DNA of 64,000 nt from Actinobacteria bacterium OV320 (GTDB taxonomy: Bacteria; Actinomycetota; Actinomycetes; Streptomycetales; Streptomycetaceae). The first letter of the stretch is position 1, and each line of letters begins with the position of its first letter. The notes beneath the pieces are model-generated. The model worked only from the letters and a program-made list of their open reading frames with translations, was not told where the DNA came from and ran no database searches. A program made the position numbers and the translations under genes. Positions 25,298-34,309 of the stretch are shown one piece after another. The DNA lies in NCBI GenBank assembly GCA_001298545.1, contig LJCX01000001.1:1-64000 (forward strand), given 5' to 3'.

Positions 25298-26263
25298 ATG
25301 GATCGTGAAGAGGTAGAGGCCCGGTTGCTCGAGGGGCTGACGGTGGACGACCGCAGACCGGAACAGCCGGTGCTGCTCGACGGCGCGCGTCAGCCGATCA
25401 CGACGTGGCGGGAGAACTACCCCTACGACCGCAAGGTGAGCCGCAGGGAGTACGAGCGCACCAAGCGCGTCCTCCAGATCGAGATGCTCAAACTCCAGCG
25501 CTGGGTCAATGACACCGGCGCCCGGCTGGTCGTGATCTGCGAGGGGCGGGACGCGGCGGGCAAGGGCGGCACCATCCAGCGATTCACCGAACGCCTCAAT
25601 CCCCGCGGCGCGAAGATCGTGGCGCTGGGCAAGCCCACGGAACAGGAGAAGGGCCAGTGGTACTTCCAGCGGTACGTCGACCATCTGCCGGGACCGGGTG
25701 AGATCGTCTTCTTCGACCGCTCCTGGTACAACCGGGCGGGCGTCGAACGGGTCATGGGCTTCTGCACGCAGCAGGCGTACGAACTGTTCCTCAAGCAGTG
25801 CCCGCTCTTCGAGGAGATGCTCGTCGAGGACGGCGTCATCCTGGTGAAGTTCTGGTTCTCCGTCTCCCGGACCGAGCAGCGGACGCGGTTCGCGATCCGC
25901 CAGGTCGACCCGGTACGCCAGTGGAAGCTCTCGCCCACCGACGTCGCCTCCCTCGACCGCTGGGACGAGTACACCACTGCCAAGGTCGAGATGTTCCGCG
26001 TCACCGACACCGCGCACGCTCCCTGGACGGTCGTCAAGAGCAACGACAAACGTCGGGGCCGCCTCGAAGCGATGCGCAGTCTGCTGCACCGCGTCGACTA
26101 CGCGGCCAAGGACGCCGAAGCGGTCGGCAGTCCGGACCCCCTGGTCGTCGGTGCCGCGGCCACCCTCCTGGAGCCGGGCGAAGAGGACACCGTCCTGTCG
26201 CCGACTCCACTGACCAACCGGACCGAGGGCCCCGGACGGCACCCCGGCGACACGGCCTCCTGA
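25298..26263 (+). CDS. ppk2: Polyphosphate kinase 2 (PPK2)
   Basis: 321 residues from the ATG at 25298, with GAGGAGG about 10 bp upstream. The Walker A motif GRDAAGKGG, the Walker B/lid region IVFFDRSWYNRAGVERVMGF and the DRWDEYTTAKVEMF segment define PPK2, which transfers phosphate between polyphosphate and nucleotides. A single catalytic domain and this length suggest a class I enzyme, usually phosphorylating nucleoside diphosphates. A 30-residue C-terminal extension is low complexity. A strong hairpin follows the stop. Phosphate-limitation control is common for PPKs, but no clear PHO box is seen upstream. Confidence 0.93.
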   Translation: MDREEVEARLLEGLTVDDRRPEQPVLLDGARQPITTWRENYPYDRKVSRREYERTKRVLQIEMLKLQRWVNDTGARLVVICEGRDAAGKGGTIQRFTERLNPRGAKIVALGKPTEQEKGQWYFQRYVDHLPGPGEIVFFDRSWYNRAGVERVMGFCTQQAYELFLKQCPLFEEMLVEDGVILVKFWFSVSRTEQRTRFAIRQVDPVRQWKLSPTDVASLDRWDEYTTAKVEMFRVTDTAHAPWTVVKSNDKRRGRLEAMRSLLHRVDYAAKDAEAVGSPDPLVVGAAATLLEPGEEDTVLSPTPLTNRTEGPGRHPGDTAS

Positions 26264-26331
26264 AGCGCGGTGCGGGTCCGTCCGCACGAGGTGCCCGCAC
26301 GGCGCTTCCGGCGGGGCCCCGGCCGGGGCCC
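26262..26331. terminator. Two hairpins between convergent PPK2 and excalibur genes
   Basis: Arms 26262-26276 and 26294-26308 pair at 14 of 15 positions around a 17-base loop, starting within the PPK2 stop codon. The 18-bp GGGCCCCGGCCGGGGCCC at 26314-26331 is self-complementary and ends 3 bp before the stop of the opposing gene. Together they look like a bidirectional terminator without U-tracts, as is usual in Streptomyces. Confidence 0.75.
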
Positions 26332-26333
26332 GG

Positions 26334-26780
26334 TCAGACGCGGCGTCGGCGCCGCCTCACGCAAGCGGCGCCGGCCAGCAGGCCCGCCGCCGTCAGGCCG
26401 GCGCCGATGCCGATGTCCCGGCCGGACGGTCCCGTGGTCACGGCGCCGCCGACGCCGCCGCGCACACCGAGGCTGGGCAGTGCCGCGGGGCTGATCGTCA
26501 CCGGCGCGGATCCGGTCGGGACCGGCGCGGGAATGCTCGTGGCGGGTACGAGGGTGGGCAGCGGCCGGCGAGGGAGGACCTCGCAGGCGATGCCGTCGTT
26601 CGTTCCCTGGTCCTCGTCGAGGCGGTTGGGGTCGCTGGTGTCCCGGTCGAACTCCGCCTGGGCGTCCTCCTGGAAGGTGAAGTCGCGGCAGTCGAGGTCC
26701 TGGGCGTGGGCGACTGCGGACAACGGAGCGAAAGTCATGATCGTCGCGGCTATGCCCGCGACGACGGTGCGATGGGGCAT
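26334..26780 (-). CDS. Secreted/membrane-anchored excalibur-domain protein
   Basis: 148 residues from the ATG at 26780, preceded by GGAGGAG. A signal peptide ends near AVAHA-QD (residue 25). The excalibur calcium-binding-like domain follows: [23 protein letters not shown] and DGIACE with its cysteine pair. A proline-rich linker then leads to a hydrophobic segment ([18 protein letters not shown]) and a run of arginines, so the protein is probably anchored with the excalibur domain outside. Two cysteines could form one disulphide. Role unknown. Confidence 0.82.
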   Translation of the reverse strand: MPHRTVVAGIAATIMTFAPLSAVAHAQDLDCRDFTFQEDAQAEFDRDTSDPNRLDEDQGTNDGIACEVLPRRPLPTLVPATSIPAPVPTGSAPVTISPAALPSLGVRGGVGGAVTTGPSGRDIGIGAGLTAAGLLAGAACVRRRRRRV

Positions 26781-27004
26781 GGGTGTCTCCTCCCGGCCGG
26801 GGGCCGTCGCTTCGACGCTAGGCAACGACCGACGCCGTCGCGCGAGGCGGGCGGCCATCCGGGTGGAGCCGCCCCGAACCGCGGGCCGCCGGACGGTGGT
26901 GTGACCGGCGCCGGCGCGGCAAGACGCACTCCGACCGTCGCGGACCCCGCGGCCGGACGAAGCGGCGAACGGCCGGGCGAGGCCGAGAGGAATCGGAGGG
27001 GACC

Positions 27005-27457
27005 GTGAGGGATCTGCTGGGAGGGTTCCGCAGTTTCATACTGCGCGGGAACGTGGTCGACCTGGCCGTGGGCATCGTGATCGGCGCGGCCTTCACCGCA
27101 CTCGTCAACGGCTTCGTGAAAGCGTTCCTGACCCCGATCGTGGGCTTCGCGACCGGTGCGACGGGCGATTACAGCCGCAGGACCTTCACCCTCGGCGGGA
27201 CGGTCTTCCCGTACGGGAGTTTCGTGAACGCCGGCATCGGATTTCTGCTGATCGCCTGCGTCCTGTACTTCCTCGTCGTGCTGCCGATCAACAAGCTGCA
27301 CGAACGTTTCGCCCCTCACCAGGACATCCAGGCGGACAAGCGGGACTGCCCCGAGTGCCTCAACCCCGTGCCCGCCCAGGCGCGCCGCTGCGGGTTCTGC
27401 ACCAGCGACCTGGTGCCCCTTCCCGACACGGCCGGCGCGGGGGAGACACGGGCCTGA
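27005..27457 (+). CDS. mscL: Large-conductance mechanosensitive channel MscL with C-terminal zinc ribbon
   Basis: 150 residues, GTG start behind a GGAGGGG ribosome site. [24 protein letters not shown] is the N-terminal helix and first membrane segment of MscL; a second segment ([17 protein letters not shown]) follows a periplasmic loop. The channel opens on membrane tension to release solutes under osmotic downshock. After the second helix lies [18 protein letters not shown], a four-cysteine ribbon likely to bind zinc, in place of the simple C-terminal helix of the E. coli protein. I have seen this extension in other actinobacterial MscL proteins. Confidence 0.92.
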   Translation: MRDLLGGFRSFILRGNVVDLAVGIVIGAAFTALVNGFVKAFLTPIVGFATGATGDYSRRTFTLGGTVFPYGSFVNAGIGFLLIACVLYFLVVLPINKLHERFAPHQDIQADKRDCPECLNPVPAQARRCGFCTSDLVPLPDTAGAGETRA

Positions 27458-27539
27458 CCCGTCCCGTTCCGCGGCAGGGATGTCTTCTCCGCCGGTCACC
27501 GGGTACCCGGTGCGGCACCGAGAGGAAGGGGTGAAGGCG

Positions 27540-27980
27540 ATGGCTGAAGCGGGACGGTACGGCACGGACGGTGAACGCGGCGCGCGGACCGCCGACGACG
27601 GTGAGTCGGTCGGCGACCTGGTGCAACGCGCTTCGCAGCAGCTGACCGAACTGGTGCGCGGCGAAATGGAGCTCGCACGGGCGGAGATGGTCGAGAAGGG
27701 CAAACGCTACGGCAAGGGCGGTGGGCTGTTCGGCGGGGCCGGACTCTTCGGCTTCCTCACCCTCCAGGCGCTGGTCGCCACCGCGATCGCCGCGATCGCG
27801 GTGCCGCTCCCGGTGTGGGCCGCGGCCCTGATCGTCACGGCCGTCCTGGCGGTGGTCACCGCCGTGCTGGCGCTGACCGGCAAGAAGCAGGTCGGCGCGG
27901 CCGCCCCACCTGTGCCCGAGCGGACCGTCGACAGCGTGAAAGCCGATGTGTCGGAGATCAAGGAGAGTGCACGACGATGA
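27540..27980 (+). CDS. Phage-holin-superfamily (holin-X / DUF1469-like) membrane protein
   Basis: 146 residues from the ATG at 27540 with GAGGAAGGGG upstream. An N-terminal cytoplasmic helix (SVGDLVQRASQQLTELVRGEMELARAEM) precedes two hydrophobic segments separated by a short turn, the usual layout of actinobacterial holin-X proteins. These are widespread chromosomal membrane proteins; a lytic role is not implied. The stop overlaps the next start (ATGA), so it is coupled to the DUF3618 gene, a frequent partner. Confidence 0.85.
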   Translation: MAEAGRYGTDGERGARTADDGESVGDLVQRASQQLTELVRGEMELARAEMVEKGKRYGKGGGLFGGAGLFGFLTLQALVATAIAAIAVPLPVWAAALIVTAVLAVVTAVLALTGKKQVGAAAPPVPERTVDSVKADVSEIKESARR

Positions 27981-28405
27981 CCCAGCCACCCCACGACGAG
28001 CCCACCGCCGACAGCCCCGAGGAACTGCGCCGACAGGTCGAACAGACCCGCCACGAACTCGGCGAGACCGTCGAGGCGCTGGCCGCGAAGACCGACGTCA
28101 AGGCCCGCGCCCAGGAGAAGGCGACCGCCTTGAAGGAACAGGCCGGCACCACGGCGGCGCAGCTGTCCGAGCAGGCCAGGACGAAGGCGGCCGGGGCGGC
28201 CCACCTCCTGGAGGAGAAGGTCCCGGCGCCGGTCAAGGACACGGCCGCCGCGGCCGCCGTCCAGGTCAGGGCCAAGGCCGGGCAGGCCGAGCAGTTGTGG
28301 CAGGACAAGGCACCCCGACAGGTGCGCGACCACCGCGGCGCCCTCGTCGGCGCCGCCGCGGCGCTGACCCTCGCCTACCTGCTGCTGCGCCGCGGCAGGA
28401 AGTAG
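27977..28405 (+). CDS. DUF3618-domain protein
   Basis: 142 residues. SPEELRRQVEQTRHELGETVEALAAKTDVKARAQ is the DUF3618 signature. A long alanine/lysine-rich coiled-coil-like region follows (about 45-110), then a single hydrophobic segment (GALVGAAAALTLAYLLL) and a basic tail, giving a C-terminally anchored protein. It overlaps the holin-X gene by 4 bp. The pair probably forms an envelope-associated complex linked to osmotic or envelope stress; function is not established. Confidence 0.85.
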   Translation: MTQPPHDEPTADSPEELRRQVEQTRHELGETVEALAAKTDVKARAQEKATALKEQAGTTAAQLSEQARTKAAGAAHLLEEKVPAPVKDTAAAAAVQVRAKAGQAEQLWQDKAPRQVRDHRGALVGAAAALTLAYLLLRRGRK

Positions 28406-28520
28406 CCGACGGCGGGACGGGCGTCGTCGGCCCCAGCGGCGGGCGGCGCCCCTCGCCGAACTGCGGATCATGCTCCCGGATGTGAGACTGCGGCCAAAGC
28501 GACCGGTCCCTTCCGGGTCC

Positions 28521-28547
28521 GTCCGGCGCATCCGGCGCATCCGGCGC
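28521..28547. repeat. Three 9-bp tandem units before a phosphatase gene
   Basis: GTCCGGCGC, ATCCGGCGC and ATCCGGCGC follow directly, with a diverged fourth copy. They lie 45-70 bp upstream of the SpoIIE phosphatase start, where a change in unit number could alter promoter spacing. Confidence 0.75.
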
Positions 28548-28591
28548 AACGGGTGCATGCGGCGGCGAGCAGCCCACCAGGTGGTGACGAC

Positions 28592-29779
28592 GTGACGGCC
28601 GAGCTCAAGGACGAGCAGCTCATGGGCTTCCTCGCCGACTCCGCCAACCGCACGCTGGAGCTGTCCGAGGCGGTGGCCCGCTGCACCGAGGCACTCGGCC
28701 TCCAGCACTCCGTGGCCTACCTCGCCGATCTGCAACAGCGCCGTCTCATCCCGCTCACCGACATCGCCTCGACCCTGTCGATCGACGACTCGCTCGCGGG
28801 CTGGACGTACCGCACGCAGTCACTGCGGGTGGAGGAATCGGGCACGGGCGGGGTGATCGCCTGGTTCCCGCTGCTCGACGGAGCCGAGCGGCTGGGCGTC
28901 CTCGCCGTCCACACACCGGCGCTCACCGCCGCCTCGCTCACCCGGGGCAAGGCCCTCGGCGCCCTGCTGAGCATGATGATCACGTCCAATCGGGCCTACA
29001 TGGACTCCGTCGTCCGCAGGACGCGCACCGAGCCCATGCGGCTCCCCGCCGAACTGCTGCGGGCGTTCCTGCCTCCCCGCACCATCGGCAACGGACACGT
29101 CGTCTCCACGGCCGTCCTCGAACCCGCCTACGAGCTGGGCGGTGACGCCTTCGACCACTGCCTCACCGACACCACCCTGCATGCCACCGTCATCGACGCC
29201 ATGGGTCACAACCTGGCGTCCGGACTGACCAGCGCGGTCTCGCTGGCCGCGTGCCGCAACGCCCGCCGCGCCGGCGAGGACCTCCCCGAACTGGTCGACA
29301 GCGTGGACCGGGCACTCGCCGAGTGGCTCCCGGACCAGTTCTGCACGGCCGTACTGACCCAACTGGACCTCACCACCGGCGTGCTGCGCTGGAGCAACAG
29401 CGGTCACCCCGCGCCCCTGCTCATCCGCGACCAGCGGCTGGTCGCCGACGCGCTGGAAGGCGAGCCGGATCCGCCGATGGGGCTGCGCTTCCTGTTGGGC
29501 GGGCGACCGCGCCAGATCCACGAGTACGCCCTTCAGCCGGGCGACCGGGTCCTGCTGTACACCGACGGCGTCACCGAGGCCCGGACCCGGGACGGCAACC
29601 TGTTCGGCCTCGAGCGCTTCGCCGACCACGTCATCCGCGCCACGGCCGCGGGAGAACTCGCACCCGAGAGCCTCCGGCTCCTCATCCACGCCATCCTGGA
29701 CACCAGGACCAGCCGCCTCCAGGACGATGCGACGATCCTGCTGCTCGAGTGGAATCCGCCGCCCGTGCCGGAGTCGTGA
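28592..29779 (+). CDS. GAF/SpoIIE-type PP2C phosphatase
   Basis: 395 residues from the GTG at 28592 (AGGTGGTGA upstream; a GTG at 28553 is an alternative). The N-terminal 165 residues look like a GAF-type sensor (LGLQHSVAYLADLQQRRLIPL). The phosphatase domain carries LGGDAFDHCLTD, DAMGHNLASGLT, NSGHPAPLL and YTDGVTEARTRDG with metal-ligand aspartates conserved. It probably dephosphorylates an anti-anti-sigma factor. The stop overlaps the next start by one base (TGATG), so the membrane transporter downstream is translated from the same message. Confidence 0.9.
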   Translation: MTAELKDEQLMGFLADSANRTLELSEAVARCTEALGLQHSVAYLADLQQRRLIPLTDIASTLSIDDSLAGWTYRTQSLRVEESGTGGVIAWFPLLDGAERLGVLAVHTPALTAASLTRGKALGALLSMMITSNRAYMDSVVRRTRTEPMRLPAELLRAFLPPRTIGNGHVVSTAVLEPAYELGGDAFDHCLTDTTLHATVIDAMGHNLASGLTSAVSLAACRNARRAGEDLPELVDSVDRALAEWLPDQFCTAVLTQLDLTTGVLRWSNSGHPAPLLIRDQRLVADALEGEPDPPMGLRFLLGGRPRQIHEYALQPGDRVLLYTDGVTEARTRDGNLFGLERFADHVIRATAAGELAPESLRLLIHAILDTRTSRLQDDATILLLEWNPPPVPES

Positions 29780-30633
29780 TGGTGCTCGCCGTCGTCTTCG
29801 CCGTCCTCGGCGCCGTCAGCAACGCGGTGGGCACGGCGTTCCAGCGCAAGGCCGCCTCCACGGTGGACCGGGGCGGCGGAGTACGGCTGCTGCTCGCCCT
29901 CGCGCGGCGGCCCGCCTGGTCGATCGGCATCGCGGGCGTGGTGGGCGCCGCCGTGTTCCAGGCCCTGGCCCTCATCAACGGCCCCATGGCGCTGGTCCAG
30001 CCGCTGTTCATCCTCGAGCTCCCCTTCGCACTGCTGTTGGCGGTGCCGCTCATGCACCGCCGGCTGTCGGCCGAGGGCTGGTGGGCGATCGGGGCAGTGG
30101 TGGCCGGACTCGCCGTGCTCCTGGCGTCGGCAGCCCCTTCCGGCAGCCGGGAGCAGGCCTCCATGGCGCGCTGGATCCCGGTCCTGGCGCTCACGCTGGG
30201 CGCGATGGCCGCGGCGGTCCTCCTCGCGCGCTCCGCCTCCTCGCCGTTGTTGCGCGCCGCGGCGCTGGCCTCGGCCGCGGCGGTCGGCAACGCGCTGACC
30301 GCCGCCCTGCTGAAGTCGGCCACGGGACGTCTCGCCGACGCGGGACTGCCGGCGTTCCTCACCGCCTGGCAGACCTACGGATTCGCGCTCACCGGGGTCC
30401 TGGCCCTCCTGCTGCTGGAGAACGCCCTGCAGGCCGGCCCCCTGGTCGCTTCACAGCCCGCGCTGACCATCGGGGACGCGGCGGTGAGCCTCCTGCTGGG
30501 TGTGGCGCTGTTCGACGAGAGCATCCGTACCGGCTGGTGGCTGCTGCCCGAGGCGATCGGCGCACTGCTCATCCTCTGGGCCGTGGTGCGCCTCACCCGG
30601 GTGGTGCCCCAGCTCGTCGACATCGTGCGCTGA
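29779..30633 (+). CDS. DMT-family (EamA-like) membrane transporter
   Basis: 284 residues with nine or ten hydrophobic segments in a two-fold repeat typical of drug/metabolite transporter proteins. It starts VLAVVFAVLGAVSNAVGTAFQRKAA, a pattern seen in the NIPA/DMT-like proteins of actinobacteria, and keeps the LINGPMALVQPLF and ASQPALTIGDAAVSLL repeats. The substrate cannot be inferred. The ATG shares one base with the phosphatase stop. Confidence 0.85.
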   Translation: MVLAVVFAVLGAVSNAVGTAFQRKAASTVDRGGGVRLLLALARRPAWSIGIAGVVGAAVFQALALINGPMALVQPLFILELPFALLLAVPLMHRRLSAEGWWAIGAVVAGLAVLLASAAPSGSREQASMARWIPVLALTLGAMAAAVLLARSASSPLLRAAALASAAAVGNALTAALLKSATGRLADAGLPAFLTAWQTYGFALTGVLALLLLENALQAGPLVASQPALTIGDAAVSLLLGVALFDESIRTGWWLLPEAIGALLILWAVVRLTRVVPQLVDIVR

Positions 30634-30753
30634 GACCGGCCCGATCGGGTTCGGCGATGGTGCATCCGGACGGCAGGGACGGTGCCGTCGCCCGTGCCGT
30701 GCTGTGCTGGTCCGGACAGGTCGGGAGTCCCTGGCGCGAAGGAAGTGGCGAAG

Positions 30754-31236
30754 ATGGGTGACCTCCACGGTGCGGACCACGAGCACCGGCGTCCCCCGGG
30801 CGTCGGCGACGAGACGGTGGAAGCGCTCGGCTCCCTGTCCAAGGCGCTGGAGACGGTCGAACGGGCCCGTGGGCACCTCTACTCGTTCCACCAGCTCACC
30901 GGCACCGCGGACCTGGAACTGGACCGCACGGTCGAACTGCTGCGCAGGGCGGGCCACGCGACCTGGGCCGACCGCGTGGAGACGGAGATCCTGGGGCGCA
31001 ACGTCATCCCCGGACACTGGACGTTCCAGATCGTCGAGGCCTACGACGAGACGTACTACCGAGTGTTCAGGGACCTGGAGCAGGAGGCGGTGCGCCGGCT
31101 CGCCGAAGGACGCGACCACCTCTACGAGGCCGAGCTGAAGGAAGCCCGGCGCACCCGCGGCCACCCCGACCACACCGCCCGGCCCGACCTCCCCGAGACC
31201 CACGGCAGCCCCGACCCGACCGGTCCCGCCGACTGA
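30754..31236 (+). CDS. Conserved hypothetical helical protein
   Basis: 160 residues from the ATG at 30754 (GAAGGAAG upstream). Mostly helical: EALGSLSKALETVERARGHLYSFHQLTGTADLELDR, then WADRVETEILGRNVIPGHWTFQIVEAYDETYY. I recall conserved Streptomyces proteins of this pattern without an assigned function. No cysteines, signal or membrane segment are seen; the tail is proline- and histidine-rich. Convergent with the next phosphatase gene, 42 bp between stops. Confidence 0.72.
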   Translation: MGDLHGADHEHRRPPGVGDETVEALGSLSKALETVERARGHLYSFHQLTGTADLELDRTVELLRRAGHATWADRVETEILGRNVIPGHWTFQIVEAYDETYYRVFRDLEQEAVRRLAEGRDHLYEAELKEARRTRGHPDHTARPDLPETHGSPDPTGPAD

Positions 31237-31278
31237 CGGCAGGGAACGAGGCCGTGGGCGCCGCCGCTCCCGGGCGGG

Positions 31279-32508
31279 TCACAGACGCAGGACGATCAGG
31301 GCCGCGTCGTCGGTGGTGCCGGTGGTGGGGAGGAGGTCGGCGAGGAGGGCGTCGGCCAGGGGCTCGGGGTCCGAGTGTCTGTGGTGGGTGAGGGAGGCGG
31401 CGAGCCGGGCCAGGCCCGTGTAGATGTCCTCGTCGCGGCGCTCGATCAGGCCGTCGGTGTACAGGACGAGGGTGGCGCCCTCGCCGAAACCGGTGCGGGC
31501 CTGGGGGCGAGGGAGGTGTTCCGGGCGGGCGGCGAGCGGGGGATCGGTGGCCTGGTCGAGGAAGGTGACGGTCCCGTCCTCGTGCACGAGGACGGGCGGC
31601 GGGTGGCCGGCACAGCTGTAGGTGATGGTGTGGCTGACCCAGTCGATGAACGTCGTCACGACGGTGGTCGCCTCGGCACCCTCGACGAAGCGGGCGTACA
31701 GGCCGAGGGCCTCCACGGCCTGGGCGGGGCCGTCGGCCACCCGGCAGGCGGCGCTCAGGGCGCTGCGCAGCTGCCCCATGGTGCAGGCCGCCGCGAGGCC
31801 GTGCCCGACGACGTCGCCGACGGCGATCGCCAGGTTGTCGCCGGGCAGGTCGACCAGGTCGTACCAGTCGCCGCACACGTTCAGCGCGCCGACCGCGGGC
31901 CGGTAGCGCACGGCGGTGGCGTGCGGCCCGGTCGGGCCGGGCGCGGGCAGCATCGCCGCCTGGAGGGCCAGTGCGACCTCCCGCTCATGTGCGTGCGCCT
32001 GGCGGAGCCGCTCGTTGACCTCCTGCAGCTCGCGGGCCCGGGTGTACAGCTCGCCCTCCAGCACACGGGCTCGGGCCCCGCCGTTCGGGCCGCCGCGCGC
32101 GTGGATGAGCTCGGTGACCTCCTCCACCCGGTGCACGACGAGTGCCACCTGCCCGTCGGGGCCGTGCACCGGCGCGTTCACCGGGCTCCAGTAGTGCTCG
32201 CGCCACACACCGGGCCGATGGGGGTCCTCGATGTCGTAGCGCAGCAGTGCCATCGTGTCGCGCTCGCCGGTGGCGACCACCCGCAGCATCGACTCCCGGG
32301 TCTCCCGCATGCCGGCCGCCGCCGGGTCGTTCGGGTTCTCCGGGAAGACGTCGAAGATGTAGCGGCCGAGCAGCTGCTCGCGGGTGCGTCCGGCCAGCCG
32401 CAGGAAGTCGTCGTTGGCGTCGGCGTAGATCAGATCCGGGGTGAGGAGGGCCACCATGCCGGGCAGGGCTCGGAAGACCGCCACATAGTCGATCAGTGGT
32501 TTCCCCAT
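31279..32508 (-). CDS. PAS/SpoIIE-type PP2C phosphatase
   Basis: 409 residues from the ATG at 32508. A PAS domain (about 5-125: VFRALPGMVALLTPDLIYADANDDFLRLAGR) is followed by a coiled-coil signalling helix (about 140-180) and a SpoIIE phosphatase with CGDWYDLVDL, VGDVVGHGLAA, CAGHPPPVL and YTDGLIERRDEDI, keeping the metal-binding aspartates. It is a soluble sensor phosphatase for partner-switching sigma control. The true start is the ATG because the PAS fold begins there; the frame is open for 41 codons further up. Third SpoIIE gene in the window. Confidence 0.9.
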   Translation of the reverse strand: MGKPLIDYVAVFRALPGMVALLTPDLIYADANDDFLRLAGRTREQLLGRYIFDVFPENPNDPAAAGMRETRESMLRVVATGERDTMALLRYDIEDPHRPGVWREHYWSPVNAPVHGPDGQVALVVHRVEEVTELIHARGGPNGGARARVLEGELYTRARELQEVNERLRQAHAHEREVALALQAAMLPAPGPTGPHATAVRYRPAVGALNVCGDWYDLVDLPGDNLAIAVGDVVGHGLAAACTMGQLRSALSAACRVADGPAQAVEALGLYARFVEGAEATTVVTTFIDWVSHTITYSCAGHPPPVLVHEDGTVTFLDQATDPPLAARPEHLPRPQARTGFGEGATLVLYTDGLIERRDEDIYTGLARLAASLTHHRHSDPEPLADALLADLLPTTGTTDDAALIVLRL

Positions 32509-32707
32509 GTCCTGCCGCCTGTCTCGGTGCCGAGCGTCACTGTGCCGTTCCACGATAGAAGGGAGATCGCGGCGGGGCCTGGAAACCGCGTCTCCCGGAC
32601 CCGACGCGTTCCCCGATGGTGGACGGCGCAATCAGCCGTGGCGCACGGTTGCAAGCGTGGTCGGAGAGGCGGTCTCACCTCCCTGCGCGGGGGCTCCCCG
32701 CCGTGCG

Positions 32708-32945
32708 TCACGGTGTCACCGGCACAGGCCCGACGGGGGTCGTCGGTGGAGTCGACGAGCAGCGCGCGGGGAGGTCGTCGCGGACGGTGGTGGGGAGCTC
32801 CCGGGGCCGGTCCCAGAAGGCGCCCAGGGGCAGTCCGATGTCGTGGGTGAGGTGAGGGGCCCATCAGTGGATGGCGCGCGCAGCCGGGGGCCGTAGCGGT
32901 GCGGGTCGATCACGCCGTCGAGGACCACGCGGCACCACGCTCGTC
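32708..32945 (-). pseudogene. Possible degraded alpha/beta-hydrolase fragment in a gene-free stretch
   Basis: The 450 bases between the PAS phosphatase and the PucR gene hold no intact gene. On the minus strand one frame reads RVVLDGVIDPHRYGPRL (about 32885-32940), reminiscent of the RVVLDGVVDP segment of TAP-like alpha/beta hydrolases. After a frame change LTHDIGLPLGAFWDRPRELP follows to a stop at 32708. This could be a hydrolase relic with deletions. Resemblance is to short stretches only. Confidence 0.3.
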
Positions 32946-32959
32946 CGTGCGCGGCCGTG

Positions 32960-34159
32960 TCAGTCCGATGCGGGCGGCGGCTGTTCGCCCGCGCCGACGC
33001 CGGCGTTGCGAACGGCCAGGAGTGCCGCACCGGTGTCGGCCACCGCGCGCGGATCGGAAAGGGAACGGCCCGTCAACTCCTCGATACGGCGCAGTCGGTA
33101 ACGGACGGTGTTGGGGTGGACGAAGAGGCCCCGGGCCGCGTCGGTGGCCGAGCCGGCGGCGGCGAACCAGTGTTCCAGGGTCTCCAGCAGACGAGCACGT
33201 TCCGCGACCGGCAGGTCGACCAGGGGCTGGAGGACCACTCCCACGAGATGCGCCGCCTCCGCCGGAGCGGCGGCCACCACCATGGCGAGCGGGTTGTCGT
33301 CGAACCGCGCGACGCCGGGACCGGTGCCCCGCAGCCCGGCCAGGGCCAGGCGAGCGAAGCGCAGCGCCTGTGGAGTGTCCCGCAGGGAGGGGAAGCACGG
33401 GCTGACGCCCACACGGGCCCCGGCACGACGCAGGACGCGCAGACAGGCGCTCTCCGCCGCCGGCGTGGGCAGGGCGATCACCCCGATCTGATGGTCGGGC
33501 AACAGCCGCCACGCCGAGGCGAGTCGGTCCTGACGCAGCTCGGCTTCGATGCCCGCCAGCGGCTCCTGGCCGGGCGCGCCGGCCGCCGCCGCGACCACCG
33601 CGTAGGGGCCGTGCTCGGGCAGGCCCAGCTCACGGGCGGCCTCCCACAGCGTGGTCCGGTCGGCGATGACACCGGTGAACAGCGCCTCCACCAGTGCCGA
33701 GCGCCGGGCGTGCCGCTGCGAGGTCAACTCCGCGGAGGTCTCCCGGTAGGCCGCCGCCACCGCCTCCGCGTACAGCCCGAACAACGCCCAGATCTCCGCG
33801 GACTGGGACACCAACTGGTCGTCGGAGACCTCGGGATGCGTCCGTGACTCCAGGAGGATCTCCGTCCACAGCAGTTCGAAGCCCACCCGGTACGCGTGCA
33901 GCGTGTCCGCCAGCGGCACGCCCTGCTCGGCACGCACCCGGCCGGTCTCGCGGGCCGGGCTCGGGTCCTGGGCATCCGCGTGACCGAGGTGGCTCAGGAC
34001 CAGGTCCGCGTTGGCGGTGCACGAGCGGCGCAGCGAGTCGAAGGGGATCAGCGACTCCTCGTCGTAGGCGTCGACGTCCGAGCGGATACGCTGCGCGATC
34101 CGCTCACCCAGTTCCGGAAGTCTGGAATGAAGCGCCGCCGCCACGCCCGATATTTCCAT
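32960..34159 (-). CDS. PucR/CdaR-type transcriptional regulator
   Basis: 399 residues. The N-terminal helical domain (residues 1-165) is the RsbRD/PucR-like sensor region; a GGDEF-like central domain (about 180-300) follows; the C-terminal helix-turn-helix (about 345-385) carries the signature GLFVHPNTVRYRLRRIEELTGR. Such proteins are usually activators of the neighbouring operon in response to a metabolite. It is divergent from the acyl-CoA ligase gene with a shared 150-bp spacer, so it is the obvious candidate regulator of that gene. Confidence 0.9.
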   Translation of the reverse strand: MEISGVAAALHSRLPELGERIAQRIRSDVDAYDEESLIPFDSLRRSCTANADLVLSHLGHADAQDPSPARETGRVRAEQGVPLADTLHAYRVGFELLWTEILLESRTHPEVSDDQLVSQSAEIWALFGLYAEAVAAAYRETSAELTSQRHARRSALVEALFTGVIADRTTLWEAARELGLPEHGPYAVVAAAAGAPGQEPLAGIEAELRQDRLASAWRLLPDHQIGVIALPTPAAESACLRVLRRAGARVGVSPCFPSLRDTPQALRFARLALAGLRGTGPGVARFDDNPLAMVVAAAPAEAAHLVGVVLQPLVDLPVAERARLLETLEHWFAAAGSATDAARGLFVHPNTVRYRLRRIEELTGRSLSDPRAVADTGAALLAVRNAGVGAGEQPPPASD

Positions 34160-34309
34160 TACCGCAGCTTAACGCCATCGTTTTGTTCCCCGCACCAATC
34201 CGGGAGGGGAGGCGCTGTCCTGCCGTCCATAGTCCGCCGCCGTGCGTGGCAGCACGATGTCGCGCAGGTGAACAGCGGATTTCAACGGTGACGTTCGTGG
34301 AGGCGGGTC

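Noticed and set aside
28592..32508. Idea that holin-X, DUF3618 and nearby genes are prophage remains
   Set aside because: Holin-superfamily proteins of this type are ordinary chromosomal genes in actinobacteria, and no integrase, capsid, tail or attachment repeat is present.
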